From the NCBI RefSeq assembly GCF_033096465.1, contig NZ_AP028156.1, positions 1,754,501 through 1,818,500 on the forward strand: a stretch of DNA of 64,000 nucleotides. The letters are read 5' to 3'. The stretch comes from Blautia luti. GTDB taxonomy: Bacteria; Bacillota; Clostridia; Lachnospirales; Lachnospiraceae. The position numbers and the translations under genes were made by a program. A model generated the notes under the pieces. The model saw nothing but the letters and a program-made list of their open reading frames with translations, did not search any database and was not told the origin of the DNA. Within the stretch, counting starts at the first letter, position 1. Every line of letters starts with the position of its first letter. Shown in pieces: positions 37,054 to 45,989 of this stretch.

Positions 37054-39276
37054 TTATGCGCTCTTTTCCTGTTCCAGGATTGCTTCATATATTTTTCGGA
37101 TACGGTACCCAAACATGGTGTTTCGCCGGCTGATGTAATCCGTCCGGATAGCCTGTGCGATTGCACGTTTGCTTCCCACAATTATAAACCTTTCTCTGGC
37201 TCTTGTTACTGCCGTATAGAAAATGTTTCTGCGAAGCATCCACCGGAAACATGGAAGCATTGGAAGGATTGCCATCGGATATTCACTGCCCTGAGCCTTA
37301 TGTACCGTAATCGCATATGCCAGTGTCAGCGGCCAATAATCTTCCTCCTGATATTCCATGACCCGGCCATCCCCAAAATCTACACGCATGACCATTTTTT
37401 GATCTTTCCGAAAAATCCCTATGACTTCTCCAATATCGCCATTTGCTACTTCATCGTTGTTTTTTGTCTGCATGACCCGGTCACCTTCCCGGTAAGTATT
37501 CCTGCCATTTGTGATTTCCGGATAACCGAAACGCTTTGGATTCGCAATGTCACGCAATACCAGATTCAATGCATCCGTACCTGCTTCCGTATCTTTTCGA
37601 AGCGGTGACATCACCTGCACTTCTTCCAGAGAACCGTTTCTCTGCAGTACTTCTTTTCGATAGATCTTCTGTATCTTTCGCGAAGCCTCCTCCGGTGTGG
37701 AAGCCGGAATAAACTGAAAGGTATCATCAAACACCAGATCCAGCTGATTCTTATTGATCTTAATGGCATTCTGGCTGATGGTGGAATTCCCTTCCTGTCG
37801 GAAACATTCATCTAAGACAGTTACCGGAAATACGCCGGAATCAATGATCTCCTGAAATACTTTTCCAGGCCCTACGGATTCGATCTGATCTTTATCACCC
37901 ACCAGAACCAGTCTGGCACCGGATTTAATACTGGAAAACAGTTTATCCGCCAGATACATATCGACCATGCTGAACTCATCTGCTATGATCAGGTCATCTG
38001 GAATTGGCTGCTCGTTCTTCCATTCTTCCTCTCCAGCTTCTCCGGTAAGCCCTATGGATTTATGGATTGTCAGTGCTGGATACTCTGTACATTCCCGCAT
38101 TCGCCTTCTGGCGATACCTGTAGGTGCACATAAAAGGATCACCGCATTTTTATCCAATGCTTCCTGTACAGCAATGATGAAACGGATCACCGTAGTCTTT
38201 CCTCTGCCGGGTCCTCCTGTAATGATGGATACCGGGTTTTCAAAGACATTTTTTACTGCCACCTGCTGTTTCGCATTCAAAATAATATCCTGTTCTTTCT
38301 GGATCTTTCTTAAAATACGGTCAACATTTACAGCCATTCCCGTCTGCATATGGAGTCTGACTAATGCGGCAGCAGCTCCCAGTTCGGCCTGGAAACTTTT
38401 GCGTGTATAAAACCCTCCATCGTGGCAGACCAGGCTTCCATCTGTATGGATCATATCATTGCCTGTATCCCGGATTGCCCGTTCAGAGACCGGTGAAACA
38501 TCTTTATTGTGATTTAAAAGTTTTTCGACACGTTCAATAATGTCCTCTCTTTTTAAATACAAATGTCCTTCGCCTTCTGCTTCTGACATAATATGCAAAA
38601 TAGCAGCCTTAATGCGAAGGGGATCATCTGCACGGAAATGTTTTGCCTTTACTGCAATCTGGTCAACAGTCAGAAATCCAAATCCATGAACCTCACAGAG
38701 CCGGAAAGGCTCCTCCTTCACGATCATAACTGCAGCAGGTCCAAATTTCTCTTGTATTTTTGAAACTTTTGCAGGAGTCACCCCAAAAGGGGACAAATAC
38801 ATCATCAGTTCCCGGATGGAACTGCTTTTTTGATATCCTTCCAGAATATCATCTAAGCGTTTCTGCGTAATTCCTTTTACCCGAAGAAGTTTCTCCGGGC
38901 TGTCATTAAAAACATTCAGTGTATCTTCCCCAAACGTTTCTACGATGCGAGCTGCCATTGCCGGTCCGATCCCTTTGATCAGGGATGACGACAAATAAGT
39001 CCGAATACCTTCTTTTGTGGTTGGCATGGTTACTGAAAAATTGCTCACACTATACTGCATTCCATATTTTGTGGGTTTCCAGTCTCCCGTCAGTTCCACA
39101 TCCAGGCCTTCGTTTGTCGGAAGTTCGGTTCCAAATGCCTGAAATATTCCATAATTTCCATTCTTTTGTTTTTTTACTTCCTCCGGTAAATCTTCATTGG
39201 TCATGTAGGAAGCTACCGTATATCCACTTCCTGCATTATAATAGATCTGCCGGATGGCTTTACAGCAAATGCTCAT
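37054..39276 (-). CDS. RecD2-like SF1B DNA helicase (740 aa)
   Basis: N-terminal beta-rich region (residues 1-90), then helix-hairpin-helix repeats (LIKGIGPAMAARIVETFG and KLLRVKGITQKRL). A helicase core follows with Walker A GGPGRGKTT (354-362), motif Ia CAPTGIARRRM, motif II IADEFSMVD, and motif VI region (AITVHKAQGSEYP, YTAVTRARE). This is the RecD2/TraA architecture, a 5'-3' helicase not tied to RecBC. GGAG lies 7 nt before ATG 39276. It sits between the small membrane-protein gene and the MoxR-type gene in the long operon. Confidence 0.9.
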   Translation of the reverse strand: MSICCKAIRQIYYNAGSGYTVASYMTNEDLPEEVKKQKNGNYGIFQAFGTELPTNEGLDVELTGDWKPTKYGMQYSVSNFSVTMPTTKEGIRTYLSSSLIKGIGPAMAARIVETFGEDTLNVFNDSPEKLLRVKGITQKRLDDILEGYQKSSSIRELMMYLSPFGVTPAKVSKIQEKFGPAAVMIVKEEPFRLCEVHGFGFLTVDQIAVKAKHFRADDPLRIKAAILHIMSEAEGEGHLYLKREDIIERVEKLLNHNKDVSPVSERAIRDTGNDMIHTDGSLVCHDGGFYTRKSFQAELGAAAALVRLHMQTGMAVNVDRILRKIQKEQDIILNAKQQVAVKNVFENPVSIITGGPGRGKTTVIRFIIAVQEALDKNAVILLCAPTGIARRRMRECTEYPALTIHKSIGLTGEAGEEEWKNEQPIPDDLIIADEFSMVDMYLADKLFSSIKSGARLVLVGDKDQIESVGPGKVFQEIIDSGVFPVTVLDECFRQEGNSTISQNAIKINKNQLDLVFDDTFQFIPASTPEEASRKIQKIYRKEVLQRNGSLEEVQVMSPLRKDTEAGTDALNLVLRDIANPKRFGYPEITNGRNTYREGDRVMQTKNNDEVANGDIGEVIGIFRKDQKMVMRVDFGDGRVMEYQEEDYWPLTLAYAITVHKAQGSEYPMAILPMLPCFRWMLRRNIFYTAVTRARERFIIVGSKRAIAQAIRTDYISRRNTMFGYRIRKIYEAILEQEKSA

Positions 39277-39290
39277 GTTCCAGCTCCTCT

Positions 39291-39908
39291 CTACCATGAG
39301 ATCCAGAGATAATTATTGCATCCCATACTGGTGATGAAACCATCCTTCTTTAGTTTTTCCCGGATCACCTCTGTCTGTCCAAAAGGATATCCTTTTAAAA
39401 TTCCAACCCTTCGATATTTCCTTTTTCCAATGGAAATACTGCAGATTCCTTCCCTGTTTACTGAAAAACGGTTTCGATTTTCAGATTCCAGAGTTTTCCG
39501 AATCGCCTGGATCCGCTCAAAGCCTTCATCTTCGTACCATATGGCAGCCTGTGCCCTGCATCTTGCCTGCTTCTCCTGATTATCGAAATTTACCGTTTCC
39601 GATCCCTTCTCATGATTTTTCGGTAAATCCTCGGTCTTTTCAGCATCTGCATGTACTTTACGGGCATCTGCACTCTTTTGCTGTTTGTTGTCATCATCAT
39701 TCTCATTCGTTTCCTCCTTGTCCTTTTTCATAATAAATTTTTCATAGAAAAACAGTCCTGCTGCAACCGGAATGACCAGTGAAAGGGACTGTATGATCAC
39801 TGCCAGAAATACCGGCCATAAAAATGGTGATACTAACAGACCAAAAATTCCAGTTATCACGCACAGCTGTTTATGTGCAGACAACCATTTGTTCATTTTC
39901 TCCATCAT
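39291..39908 (-). CDS. small membrane-anchored protein, unknown (205 aa)
   Basis: Two adjacent hydrophobic segments near residues 15-55 (VITGIFGLLVSPFLWPVFLA, then a second ending AAGLFFYEKF) form a membrane hairpin. A charged Asp/Glu/Lys-rich stretch (KEETNENDDDNKQQK) and a C-terminal domain of about 100 residues with RRVGILKGYPFGQTEVIREK follow. I know no family. GGAGG lies 8 nt before the double ATG at 39908. It could tether the DNA-processing proteins of the operon to the membrane, which is a guess from context. Confidence 0.65.
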   Translation of the reverse strand: MMEKMNKWLSAHKQLCVITGIFGLLVSPFLWPVFLAVIIQSLSLVIPVAAGLFFYEKFIMKKDKEETNENDDDNKQQKSADARKVHADAEKTEDLPKNHEKGSETVNFDNQEKQARCRAQAAIWYEDEGFERIQAIRKTLESENRNRFSVNREGICSISIGKRKYRRVGILKGYPFGQTEVIREKLKKDGFITSMGCNNYLWISW

Positions 39909-39931
39909 AAGCATTTCCTCCTATGATTTGC

Positions 39932-40591
39932 TCAGTCAAAATCCAGTTTTTCATCATCTGTTTCCATGTACCGGTCATCAATATCCTGACTACGCTCCCG
40001 ACTTCTTGCCGAAGTTCCTCTGGATCTTGTCCCGCCAGAATTTGATCTCCGTCTGTCATCCGATGCATCTGTCCTGGTATTGCTTCTGTATCTTCCACCT
40101 TCACGTTCCCTGTCATAGTCACGGTCATCCATTTCTGCTGCTCTTTCACTTCTGGTGCTTCTGGAAGCTGAACGCTGGTTTTCTGCACGGTCAGAACGGT
40201 TTCGATTAGAAGATGCCCTCGTTTCTCTTTCCGGTTCTTCCCGCTCGTCATTTCCAGATTCTAAAGCTTTCTTACTTTCTGCAAAAGAAATCTCTTCTAT
40301 CATAAGCCGCATGCCGTAGACATTTTCACCAGCCCGATTCTTGTAGTTGTCATTCTGCATACGACCTTCTACCAGAATCTTGATACCCTTAAACAGATAT
40401 TTTTCCGCGAACTCTGCTTTTCGGCCAAAAGCCGTACAGCTGAAGAAATCTGCTTCCGGATCTCCTCTTCGTACAAATTTCCGGTTTACCGCCAAGCGAA
40501 AGTTTGCGATGGCAAGTTCTCCATTCTCTGTCTGTGTGTAGCGTAAATCAGGCTCATTTACTACTCGTCCCATCATGATTGATTTGTTCAT
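39932..40591 (-). CDS. ssb: single-stranded DNA-binding protein (219 aa)
   Basis: The first 110 residues are an OB-fold SSB: NKSIMMGRVVNEPDLRYTQT, FRLAVNRKF, DFFSCTAFGRKAEF and ILVEGRMQNDNYKNR. The linker is unusually long and made of Arg, Ser, Asp and Glu repeats. The tail ends DDEKLDFD, an acidic tip like, but not the same as, the DDDIPF tip by which SSB recruits partners. GGAGG lies 6 nt before the ATG at 40591. Plasmids and integrative elements often carry such accessory SSBs; here it heads an operon with a helicase. Confidence 0.92.
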   Translation of the reverse strand: MNKSIMMGRVVNEPDLRYTQTENGELAIANFRLAVNRKFVRRGDPEADFFSCTAFGRKAEFAEKYLFKGIKILVEGRMQNDNYKNRAGENVYGMRLMIEEISFAESKKALESGNDEREEPERETRASSNRNRSDRAENQRSASRSTRSERAAEMDDRDYDREREGGRYRSNTRTDASDDRRRSNSGGTRSRGTSARSRERSQDIDDRYMETDDEKLDFD

Positions 40592-40626
40592 AATTGTCCT
40601 CCATAACTTTATAAAGTTTTCCAGTT

Positions 40627-40935
40627 TCATTCCAGATGTTCCCGCATACATTTGACTAATGCTCCCATACCATTTTTTCGGATCTCGCGGGCAGCAGAGT
40701 CAGCCGTACATAAATTTTTTGCCATCTCCAGTGATTCTTCTCCCGGATGTGTTGCAAACAATACCGGTATCAGATAAAACAGAGATTTTTTGACCAGCAT
40801 ATCATATGCCATCTTAAAAGATTCCGGCGAAGTTTCCTTTCCATCTGGATTACATACAATCTGCCATACTCCTGGATATTCGATAATCCATTCAAGAAGG
40901 TGCACGACCTCCTTTTCCATCTTTTTTCGTTTCAT
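40627..40935 (-). CDS. unknown protein, first gene of the long operon (102 aa)
   Basis: A small soluble protein beginning KRKKMEKEVVHLLEWIIEYP, with ESLEMAKNLCTADSAAREIR near its end. It is mostly helical and has no recognised family. AAGGAGGG lies 5 nt before the ATG at 40935. It follows a leader that contains a strong terminator (41033-41072), so its expression and that of all genes downstream may depend on read-through. It ends 35 nt before ssb. Confidence 0.65.
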   Translation of the reverse strand: MKRKKMEKEVVHLLEWIIEYPGVWQIVCNPDGKETSPESFKMAYDMLVKKSLFYLIPVLFATHPGEESLEMAKNLCTADSAAREIRKNGMGALVKCMREHLE

Positions 40936-41032
40936 AACACCCTCCTTGCATTCTGAGTTTCCTTGTGTTTTTTTGTGATCCTCCTTTCCTTATTTGCTGA
41001 TCTGTACTTGTTGTCTGCCATATTTTTGCAAC

Positions 41033-41072
41033 AAAAAAAGGCCATTTAGAAATTTTCATTCTAAATGACCTT
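41033..41072 (-). terminator. strong terminator within the operon leader
   Basis: AAGGCCATTTAGAA (41038-41051) pairs with TTCTAAATGACCTT (41059-41072), one mismatch in 14, with a 7-nt loop. The minus strand then reads TTTTTTTG. It lies between the promoter at 41184-41212 and the first gene at 40935. Confidence 0.85.
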
Positions 41073-41177
41073 ATTTATTACAAAGGCAGGAGGCTTTTGG
41101 CTCCTTAATGTTTTACTCCCGGTCAGATCCGGAACCAGCGTTTCTTATCTGTGTCTACAGATACAAATACAAATCTC
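41033..41177 (-). ncRNA. structured leader RNA (attenuator or small RNA), unassigned
   Basis: The predicted transcript from the promoter at 41184-41212 runs about 145 nt before the terminator. It contains a 6-bp stem TTCCGG/CCGGGA around 41110-41130, a purine-rich AGGAG-N8-CTCCT stem around 41085-41105, and the terminator. No leader peptide with a good ribosome site is obvious. It may be a regulatory leader for the ssb/helicase operon or an independent small RNA. I match no known riboswitch. Confidence 0.45.
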
Positions 41178-41183
41178 ACAATC

Positions 41184-41212
41184 ATATTAACACAAGATAT
41201 TGTTGGCGTCAA
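41184..41212 (-). promoter_or_regulatory. promoter of the ssb/recD2/MoxR/vWA operon leader
   Basis: On the minus strand: -35 TTGACG (41212-41207), a 17-nt spacer, -10 TAATAT (41189-41184). It lies after the stop of the HEPN gene at 41281 and drives the leader and operon. Confidence 0.75.
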
Positions 41213-41280
41213 TCGCACTTTTGCTATATTCGGTGTTCTTCTCCAACCTTTTTTAATCAAAACAATATTTTTTCCAAAAT

Positions 41281-42633
41281 CTAATTTATGATACTTTCTA
41301 CTTTAGAAAAGAAATTTTTAATTAAAATTACACAATATTCAGCATCTTCTTTTCTAAAGCAGTAAAGCGAATAATCACACTTTAGTCTCTGAGCTTTAAC
41401 GTAATCAAAATCTGCCTTATCTGCTACTAAAAGTACTCCTGAATTCACCAAATCATTTAATCCTCTTTCAAGAGATTCATGGGACTCTTTTTCTTTAAGT
41501 TCGTTTACTTTCCAATTTGCCAATTTTCCTTGATACTCTAATAATACCTTTAACGTAAACATCATTGCATAATAACATCTATTGGCGCAATCCATATATC
41601 TACCCTCAGTTAGTAAAATCTCCGCAGATGTAATAGTTTCTTTGGCTTTTTCACGTAGTAACACTAAATTTATTGCCGGCTTAATAAGCGTTTGCTCAAG
41701 CTGGATATCAGATGCAGATATATTATCATGAAATTCTCCCGCACTAAGTATCAATTGATCTTTTAAAGTTTGTTTCTCATCCACTGCTGTATACTCATTG
41801 TCTAAAATAGCCTTCAATACATCTATCAATTCACTTTTCGAAGTTGATGTCAAATTATAAAAGCTATCATATAAAGGCACATATTTTATCTTTGATTTAT
41901 CCTGTAATGATGACCATATTCCAAATACAAGAGAAACTCTTTTATAAAACTCTGATTCAAAATAATCCATAAAGGAACTATATTGATTTTTTCTGTCACC
42001 TGAATGATATCCAACTAATGTGAACATAAAGGCTGCTCTCAAAGCATTACTCAAATTTTGTTCAGCTTTATCAGAAGAGAACTTCCATGCTCCTAACGAA
42101 ATAGTAAGTTTTTCATTTTTGGAGTCGTTTTCATTTATTCTGGAAAAATGGCCATCAAAATCAAAACAATCTATAATTTCCATTGCAGAATGTCTTAACA
42201 GGTCAATAATTATCCCTTCCCATGTTTCAACTCTAATTGTATCCTTTGCTTCTTGAAGAATTACAAATCTTTTTTTACCATTAACATCTTCCGATATTCC
42301 GATTCCAAATTTAGAAAGAATATCTTTATTATCAACAGACTGCGTCCAATTTCTAGGTGTATTGGTCATTATCAAGTCTAGCAAGGAAGAATAATCCGAA
42401 TCCTCGAAAACAACTCCATATGCATATTTTTTAAATAATTTGATTTCTTTTTTTATATGTTCATCAAACATATTTTGAATATAAAGCAAATATACTCCTC
42501 GTGGTAAATCAATTGTGAGTTCCGGTTCCATATTATTTGCAATATTATCATGATTTGGCTTTATTGGTTTTCCTAATGTCAAAGACATTACTTTCGGATA
42601 TATTCCTGCGTTAAATTCAATTTTATTTTTCAT
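41281..42633 (-). CDS. protein with C-terminal HEPN domain (450 aa)
   Basis: About 310 N-terminal residues of unknown fold are followed by a HEPN-type helical domain: AKETITSAEILLTEGRYMDC, ANRCYYAMMFTLKVLLEYQG and DYSLYCFRKEDAEYC. This pattern matches the HEPN (PF05168) group. The Rx4-6H RNase motif is not evident: the YYAM helix has no His at the expected place. It may therefore be a binding or inactive HEPN. It lies next to the Zn-peptidase pair in the same direction. The role is unknown, but HEPN proteins are common in conflict loci. Confidence 0.75.
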   Translation of the reverse strand: MKNKIEFNAGIYPKVMSLTLGKPIKPNHDNIANNMEPELTIDLPRGVYLLYIQNMFDEHIKKEIKLFKKYAYGVVFEDSDYSSLLDLIMTNTPRNWTQSVDNKDILSKFGIGISEDVNGKKRFVILQEAKDTIRVETWEGIIIDLLRHSAMEIIDCFDFDGHFSRINENDSKNEKLTISLGAWKFSSDKAEQNLSNALRAAFMFTLVGYHSGDRKNQYSSFMDYFESEFYKRVSLVFGIWSSLQDKSKIKYVPLYDSFYNLTSTSKSELIDVLKAILDNEYTAVDEKQTLKDQLILSAGEFHDNISASDIQLEQTLIKPAINLVLLREKAKETITSAEILLTEGRYMDCANRCYYAMMFTLKVLLEYQGKLANWKVNELKEKESHESLERGLNDLVNSGVLLVADKADFDYVKAQRLKCDYSLYCFRKEDAEYCVILIKNFFSKVESIIN

Positions 42634-42726
42634 TTTTGCTTCTCTCTTTTCCTAATTTTCATAATCCTCTGAAATGTACTGATATTATAGCTATCAGACT
42701 TGAGTAATGGCGTTTTTCACATAAAC

Positions 42727-43296
42727 TTATTCAATGTGTCCTAATACCAGCTCTTTCAAATAGATTTTCTCATTTTCAATATCTATAATTTTTTCTTCAC
42801 GTAACATTTCAATGGTTTTATCCCATTCTAAATTATCCGGATATTTATCCAGAGTCATCTCGCACCAATGCAGATATTCCTGCTGAACCTCTGATTCACA
42901 AATTCCCTGTTCGTAACAGTTCCGTTGGTGTAGAAAATATAATACATAAGCATCTTCCTGTTTGATTTCCTGCTTTGTAGCTTTTTGAATAAACAGAGCT
43001 GTGACGATTAATAATTGCAGGTAATTAAAAAAGCTCTCTGGTAAATTGACTGATGTAACCAGTTCCAATGCTGCCATAATTGCACTTTTGATATTTAGAC
43101 GCACATTTCCTAATTTGTACGATGCGGATTCTTCTCCCAGAAAAATCATTCCCTTTCTGGGATCATCAGGAATTACCAGAATATTTCTATCAATAAATTC
43201 ACCTCCAGCTTTCCCTTCAATCCCAAGTGTTTCTGCTTCTTTTATCACTTCATTGATTAATAAATGATTATACTCTTCTGCTTCATGTTGGGTCAT
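42727..43296 (-). CDS. unknown protein paired with a Zn-peptidase (189 aa)
   Basis: A soluble, mostly helical protein with NILVIPDDPRKGMIFLGEES near residue 45 and an acidic C-terminus. No family is recognised. GAGGAG lies before the ATG at 43296, only 4 nt after the stop of the peptidase gene, so the two are made together. It could be the substrate, inhibitor or partner of the peptidase; this is inferred only from the pairing. Confidence 0.65.
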   Translation of the reverse strand: MTQHEAEEYNHLLINEVIKEAETLGIEGKAGGEFIDRNILVIPDDPRKGMIFLGEESASYKLGNVRLNIKSAIMAALELVTSVNLPESFFNYLQLLIVTALFIQKATKQEIKQEDAYVLYFLHQRNCYEQGICESEVQQEYLHWCEMTLDKYPDNLEWDKTIEMLREEKIIDIENEKIYLKELVLGHIE

Positions 43297-43300
43297 TTAC

Positions 43301-44350
43301 TCATCTCCTCATTCTGTTTCTTCGCTCTGTATGAATAATTTTATCCAATTTTCCTTTTTCTTTTTTTAGAAAAACCTGATCCCTATATTCATCATAGACG
43401 TCAAGGAATCCACCATATAGATGATTTCCATCTATCGTATCAAAATCATATTCATCTTTATCTACAATGGCAAATAACTTTCCTTTTCGCTTAACTGGGT
43501 TTGGATGCTCTGAGTCTGAAAGCATTGTCTTATACAATACACGGTCTGTATAATAATACAAGTCAAAAAAATCCATATACATTGCAGGGGCCAAATAAGT
43601 ATATTTTTCCAGAATCGGCTCCTCATTACTCTCCTTCATGATAATTTTAAGGACAATATCATAGGCTATTGCATCTGCATCGTATTCTTCCTTTTCCGGA
43701 TGTCTTTCGGAGTATTTTTTGCCAATATGCGCGAGATAAGCATGTGCAATTTCGTGAGCCATGCTGAAAACTACAATTGTCCAATAACAGTCTTCTGCAA
43801 GTTTCATAATCTGCATATCTCCATTTAGTAAATGCAGCAAAGCATTATTTGCATCAAGTGCCTGCATCTCACCAAAAATACATACATCATTCATCAAAAA
43901 AAGTGTGTATCTAAAACAGTCTCCGTAAATATCCAAATTATCAAATTCTTTGGACCACTTGAACATTGCTACAAAAAAAGAAATCACTGTTGATTCAAAT
44001 AATTCATCTATATGAATAAAAGTTGGATTTTTTTGATCGTTATAAATATAGCTATTGATTGTCTTCTGATAACGATTATTTAACTGAATTGCATTTCCTT
44101 CAAAATCATATTCTTTTTTAAAATACTCTTTTACTAATTCAAACATTTTAGGGAGATTATATTTTTTCATATTCTCCCGAATTTGTTCTTCTGTTAAAAG
44201 TCCTGAGAAATTTTGCAGCATTCTTTGTATGCCAACTTCATCATTTTTTATTTCTTCACCTCCGAAGCGAAATATATCATACGTTTGTGACACCATAAAC
44301 TTTTCTAAAAAGGGGATTTCGTTCTGATCTTCAGGTGATTTTTTTGCCAT
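43301..44350 (-). CDS. zinc metallopeptidase-like protein (349 aa)
   Basis: Contains SMAHEIAHAYLAHIG with His199, Glu200 and His203, and downstream EEYDADAIAYDI, whose acidic residues (222-227) fit the third ligand of gluzincins such as the M48 type. No signal peptide or membrane helix is present, unlike typical M48 peptidases, so it is cytosolic. The start at 44350 follows GGGAGATGATAAAT; ATG 44359 is also in frame. It is co-transcribed with the 189-aa protein and probably the HEPN gene. Confidence 0.75.
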   Translation of the reverse strand: MAKKSPEDQNEIPFLEKFMVSQTYDIFRFGGEEIKNDEVGIQRMLQNFSGLLTEEQIRENMKKYNLPKMFELVKEYFKKEYDFEGNAIQLNNRYQKTINSYIYNDQKNPTFIHIDELFESTVISFFVAMFKWSKEFDNLDIYGDCFRYTLFLMNDVCIFGEMQALDANNALLHLLNGDMQIMKLAEDCYWTIVVFSMAHEIAHAYLAHIGKKYSERHPEKEEYDADAIAYDIVLKIIMKESNEEPILEKYTYLAPAMYMDFFDLYYYTDRVLYKTMLSDSEHPNPVKRKGKLFAIVDKDEYDFDTIDGNHLYGGFLDVYDEYRDQVFLKKEKGKLDKIIHTERRNRMRR

Positions 44351-44450
44351 ATTTATCATCTCCCACTATTTGTTTTTCCTATATTTTACCATATTTTTAT
44401 TATTATCACTACATTTTAATATAAATATTATATGATTTCAAAAAATAAGA

Positions 44451-44882
44451 GCTGCCACTCCATGCATTCACAGAAAGGCAGCTCCTGCTTAAATCATTTT
44501 TATTTAACAACTACTTTTACTTTTTTACGGATCTTTCCAGATTTCACTGTGATATAGGCTGTTCCCTTTTTCTTTCCGGTGATAACACCCTTGGAATTTA
44601 CCGTCACGATCTTCTTATTTGAAGAACTGTAGGTAACCTTCTCCTGGAAAGTGATCGGGCTGATGACCGGTTTCAGCGTAAGTTTTTTATTCCTTGCAAC
44701 GGTCACCCTGGATTTCAGTCCGGTGATTTTCGTTGTCCTTACCGTTGTTTTTTGCACAGTAACGGAAATGACCTGTTTCTTGCCGCTGGCCAGTGTAATG
44801 GTCACTTTGATTATTATTTGAATTCCAGCCCTCAGCCTTTTCATTGACAGAGGGCTAATTTTGGCTTAACAATTATTGAGCA
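44451..44882. repeat. direct repeat copy 1 (Big_2 relic)
   Basis: About 430 bp, roughly 93% identical by eye to 46788-47220. Each copy begins with a GAGCTGCC/GGCAGCTC stem-loop (terminator-like) and ends TTAACAATTATTGAGCAT. The copies bracket the sigma/anti-sigma pair. Confidence 0.85.
44500..44844 (-). pseudogene. bacterial Ig-like (Big_2) domain fragment, copy 1
   Basis: An open frame of 114 residues containing VTITLASGKKQVISVTVQKT, VTYSSSNKKIVTVNSKGVIT and GKKKGTAYITVKSG, a Big_2 repeat as found at the ends of clostridial surface proteins. It has no signal peptide, and no ribosome site precedes its first ATG. It is therefore most likely the 3' scrap of a lost surface-protein gene, not a working gene. 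Confidence 0.65.
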
Positions 44883-44915
44883 TGGGAGACATATCTCCGT
44901 CGAACACTTGCAGCT
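44881..44915 (-). pseudogene. 35-bp scar of an FtsX-type permease gene
   Basis: 35 bp match 48103-48137, inside the intact permease gene, with one mismatch. In the same frame it encodes LQVFDGDMSPML and then runs into repeat copy 1. A second permease gene has evidently been deleted from this internal point to its 3' end. Confidence 0.75.
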
Positions 44916-44942
44916 CCTCTCTTCGATCAAATTATTCTTTTG

Positions 44943-45989
44943 TCATCTGATTTTAATTTCTATTTTTCCTTCCACTGGGCTATATAAATCCAGAGGATCT
45001 TCATCACTTTCATAAACACGTCCTTCGCCTTCTCCGTAAGTATCTTCTGTTCCTGTTTCATATTTTTTATATGTTGTTCTGTTTTTTTCTTCTTTATTTA
45101 CATATAATTCTAATGTCACCGTTTTAGCATCTGGCGAAATTCCTTTGTATTTTGTATTATTTCTGCTTTCTTCAAACACAGTCTCTGTGTCCCCATAATT
45201 TGTCATTCTATAAAGCCCCTGATTTCCTTTATCGTCGGTTCCTATTAAATAATAATCTTCATATTCTTTATTATCCAAATTTCCATAAATTGTACTTGCC
45301 AAATCGTTTAAGCTCATTTTTGAAATCGTCAGATTTTGATTTGGAGATATCTTTATTTTTTTATTCACATTTACATTTATTGTATTCTTCTCTAATTCTT
45401 CCCAATTTGATGAAAATTCAAAAATATAGTCATCCGTATCTTTTGTATCTGCAGTATCCATTTCTGTTGGATCAAATAACCATACTTTCATTTTTATATC
45501 TGCTGTATTATCTTTAATAGTTGTATCTTCCACCCTATAATGACAAACCTGACCATATGTTCCATCTAACTGTGCCGCTTTTCCATTTATCTCCACTTCT
45601 GTTAGTAGAATAGTCTCCTTTTCTTTTGAAGCATTTATATTATCAGATATTGCCACCCATAAATTCTCCTTATCCGCAGCAATTTCATCTAATGTAATAG
45701 AAATTCCATTTTTAGTAATCGTTTTTCCAACACTATCTATATATGATTCTACATTTTCATTAATCCCCAATGCAGTTTGAATCCACGAAGTAATCTGTTC
45801 CCAGGCCGCCTTTATCTCATTCGGATGTCCCAATCCTCCTAACAATAATGCTATTACAACTCCTGCTGCAATCTTTGCTAATTTTAATTTCAAATTAACA
45901 TTTCGCTTTTTCCATGGCAGGGAAGCTTCGTAAACAAATTTTTCATCTATTTCTCCCATCAGATCCAAAAAATTGTTTTCTTTTTTCAT
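44943..45989 (-). CDS. DUF4179-type membrane protein, probable anti-sigma factor (348 aa)
   Basis: A short cytosolic N-terminus (KKENNFLDLMGEIDEKFVYE) is followed by one membrane helix (KIAAGVVIALLLGGLG) near residue 55. A large external domain, beginning with an Ig-like segment with GKTITKNGISITLDEIAAD, follows. This matches the DUF4179 group, usually encoded right after an ECF sigma factor. Its ATG at 45989 overlaps the sigma gene stop (ATGA), so it is coupled. It is expected to hold the sigma factor inactive until an envelope signal arrives. Confidence 0.83.
   Translation of the reverse strand: MKKENNFLDLMGEIDEKFVYEASLPWKKRNVNLKLKLAKIAAGVVIALLLGGLGHPNEIKAAWEQITSWIQTALGINENVESYIDSVGKTITKNGISITLDEIAADKENLWVAISDNINASKEKETILLTEVEINGKAAQLDGTYGQVCHYRVEDTTIKDNTADIKMKVWLFDPTEMDTADTKDTDDYIFEFSSNWEELEKNTINVNVNKKIKISPNQNLTISKMSLNDLASTIYGNLDNKEYEDYYLIGTDDKGNQGLYRMTNYGDTETVFEESRNNTKYKGISPDAKTVTLELYVNKEEKNRTTYKKYETGTEDTYGEGEGRVYESDEDPLDLYSPVEGKIEIKIR

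Noticed and set aside
44500..44844. Big_2 ORF as an expressed small protein
   Set aside because: It has no signal peptide or ribosome site, and the second copy is frameshifted, so it is treated as a relic.
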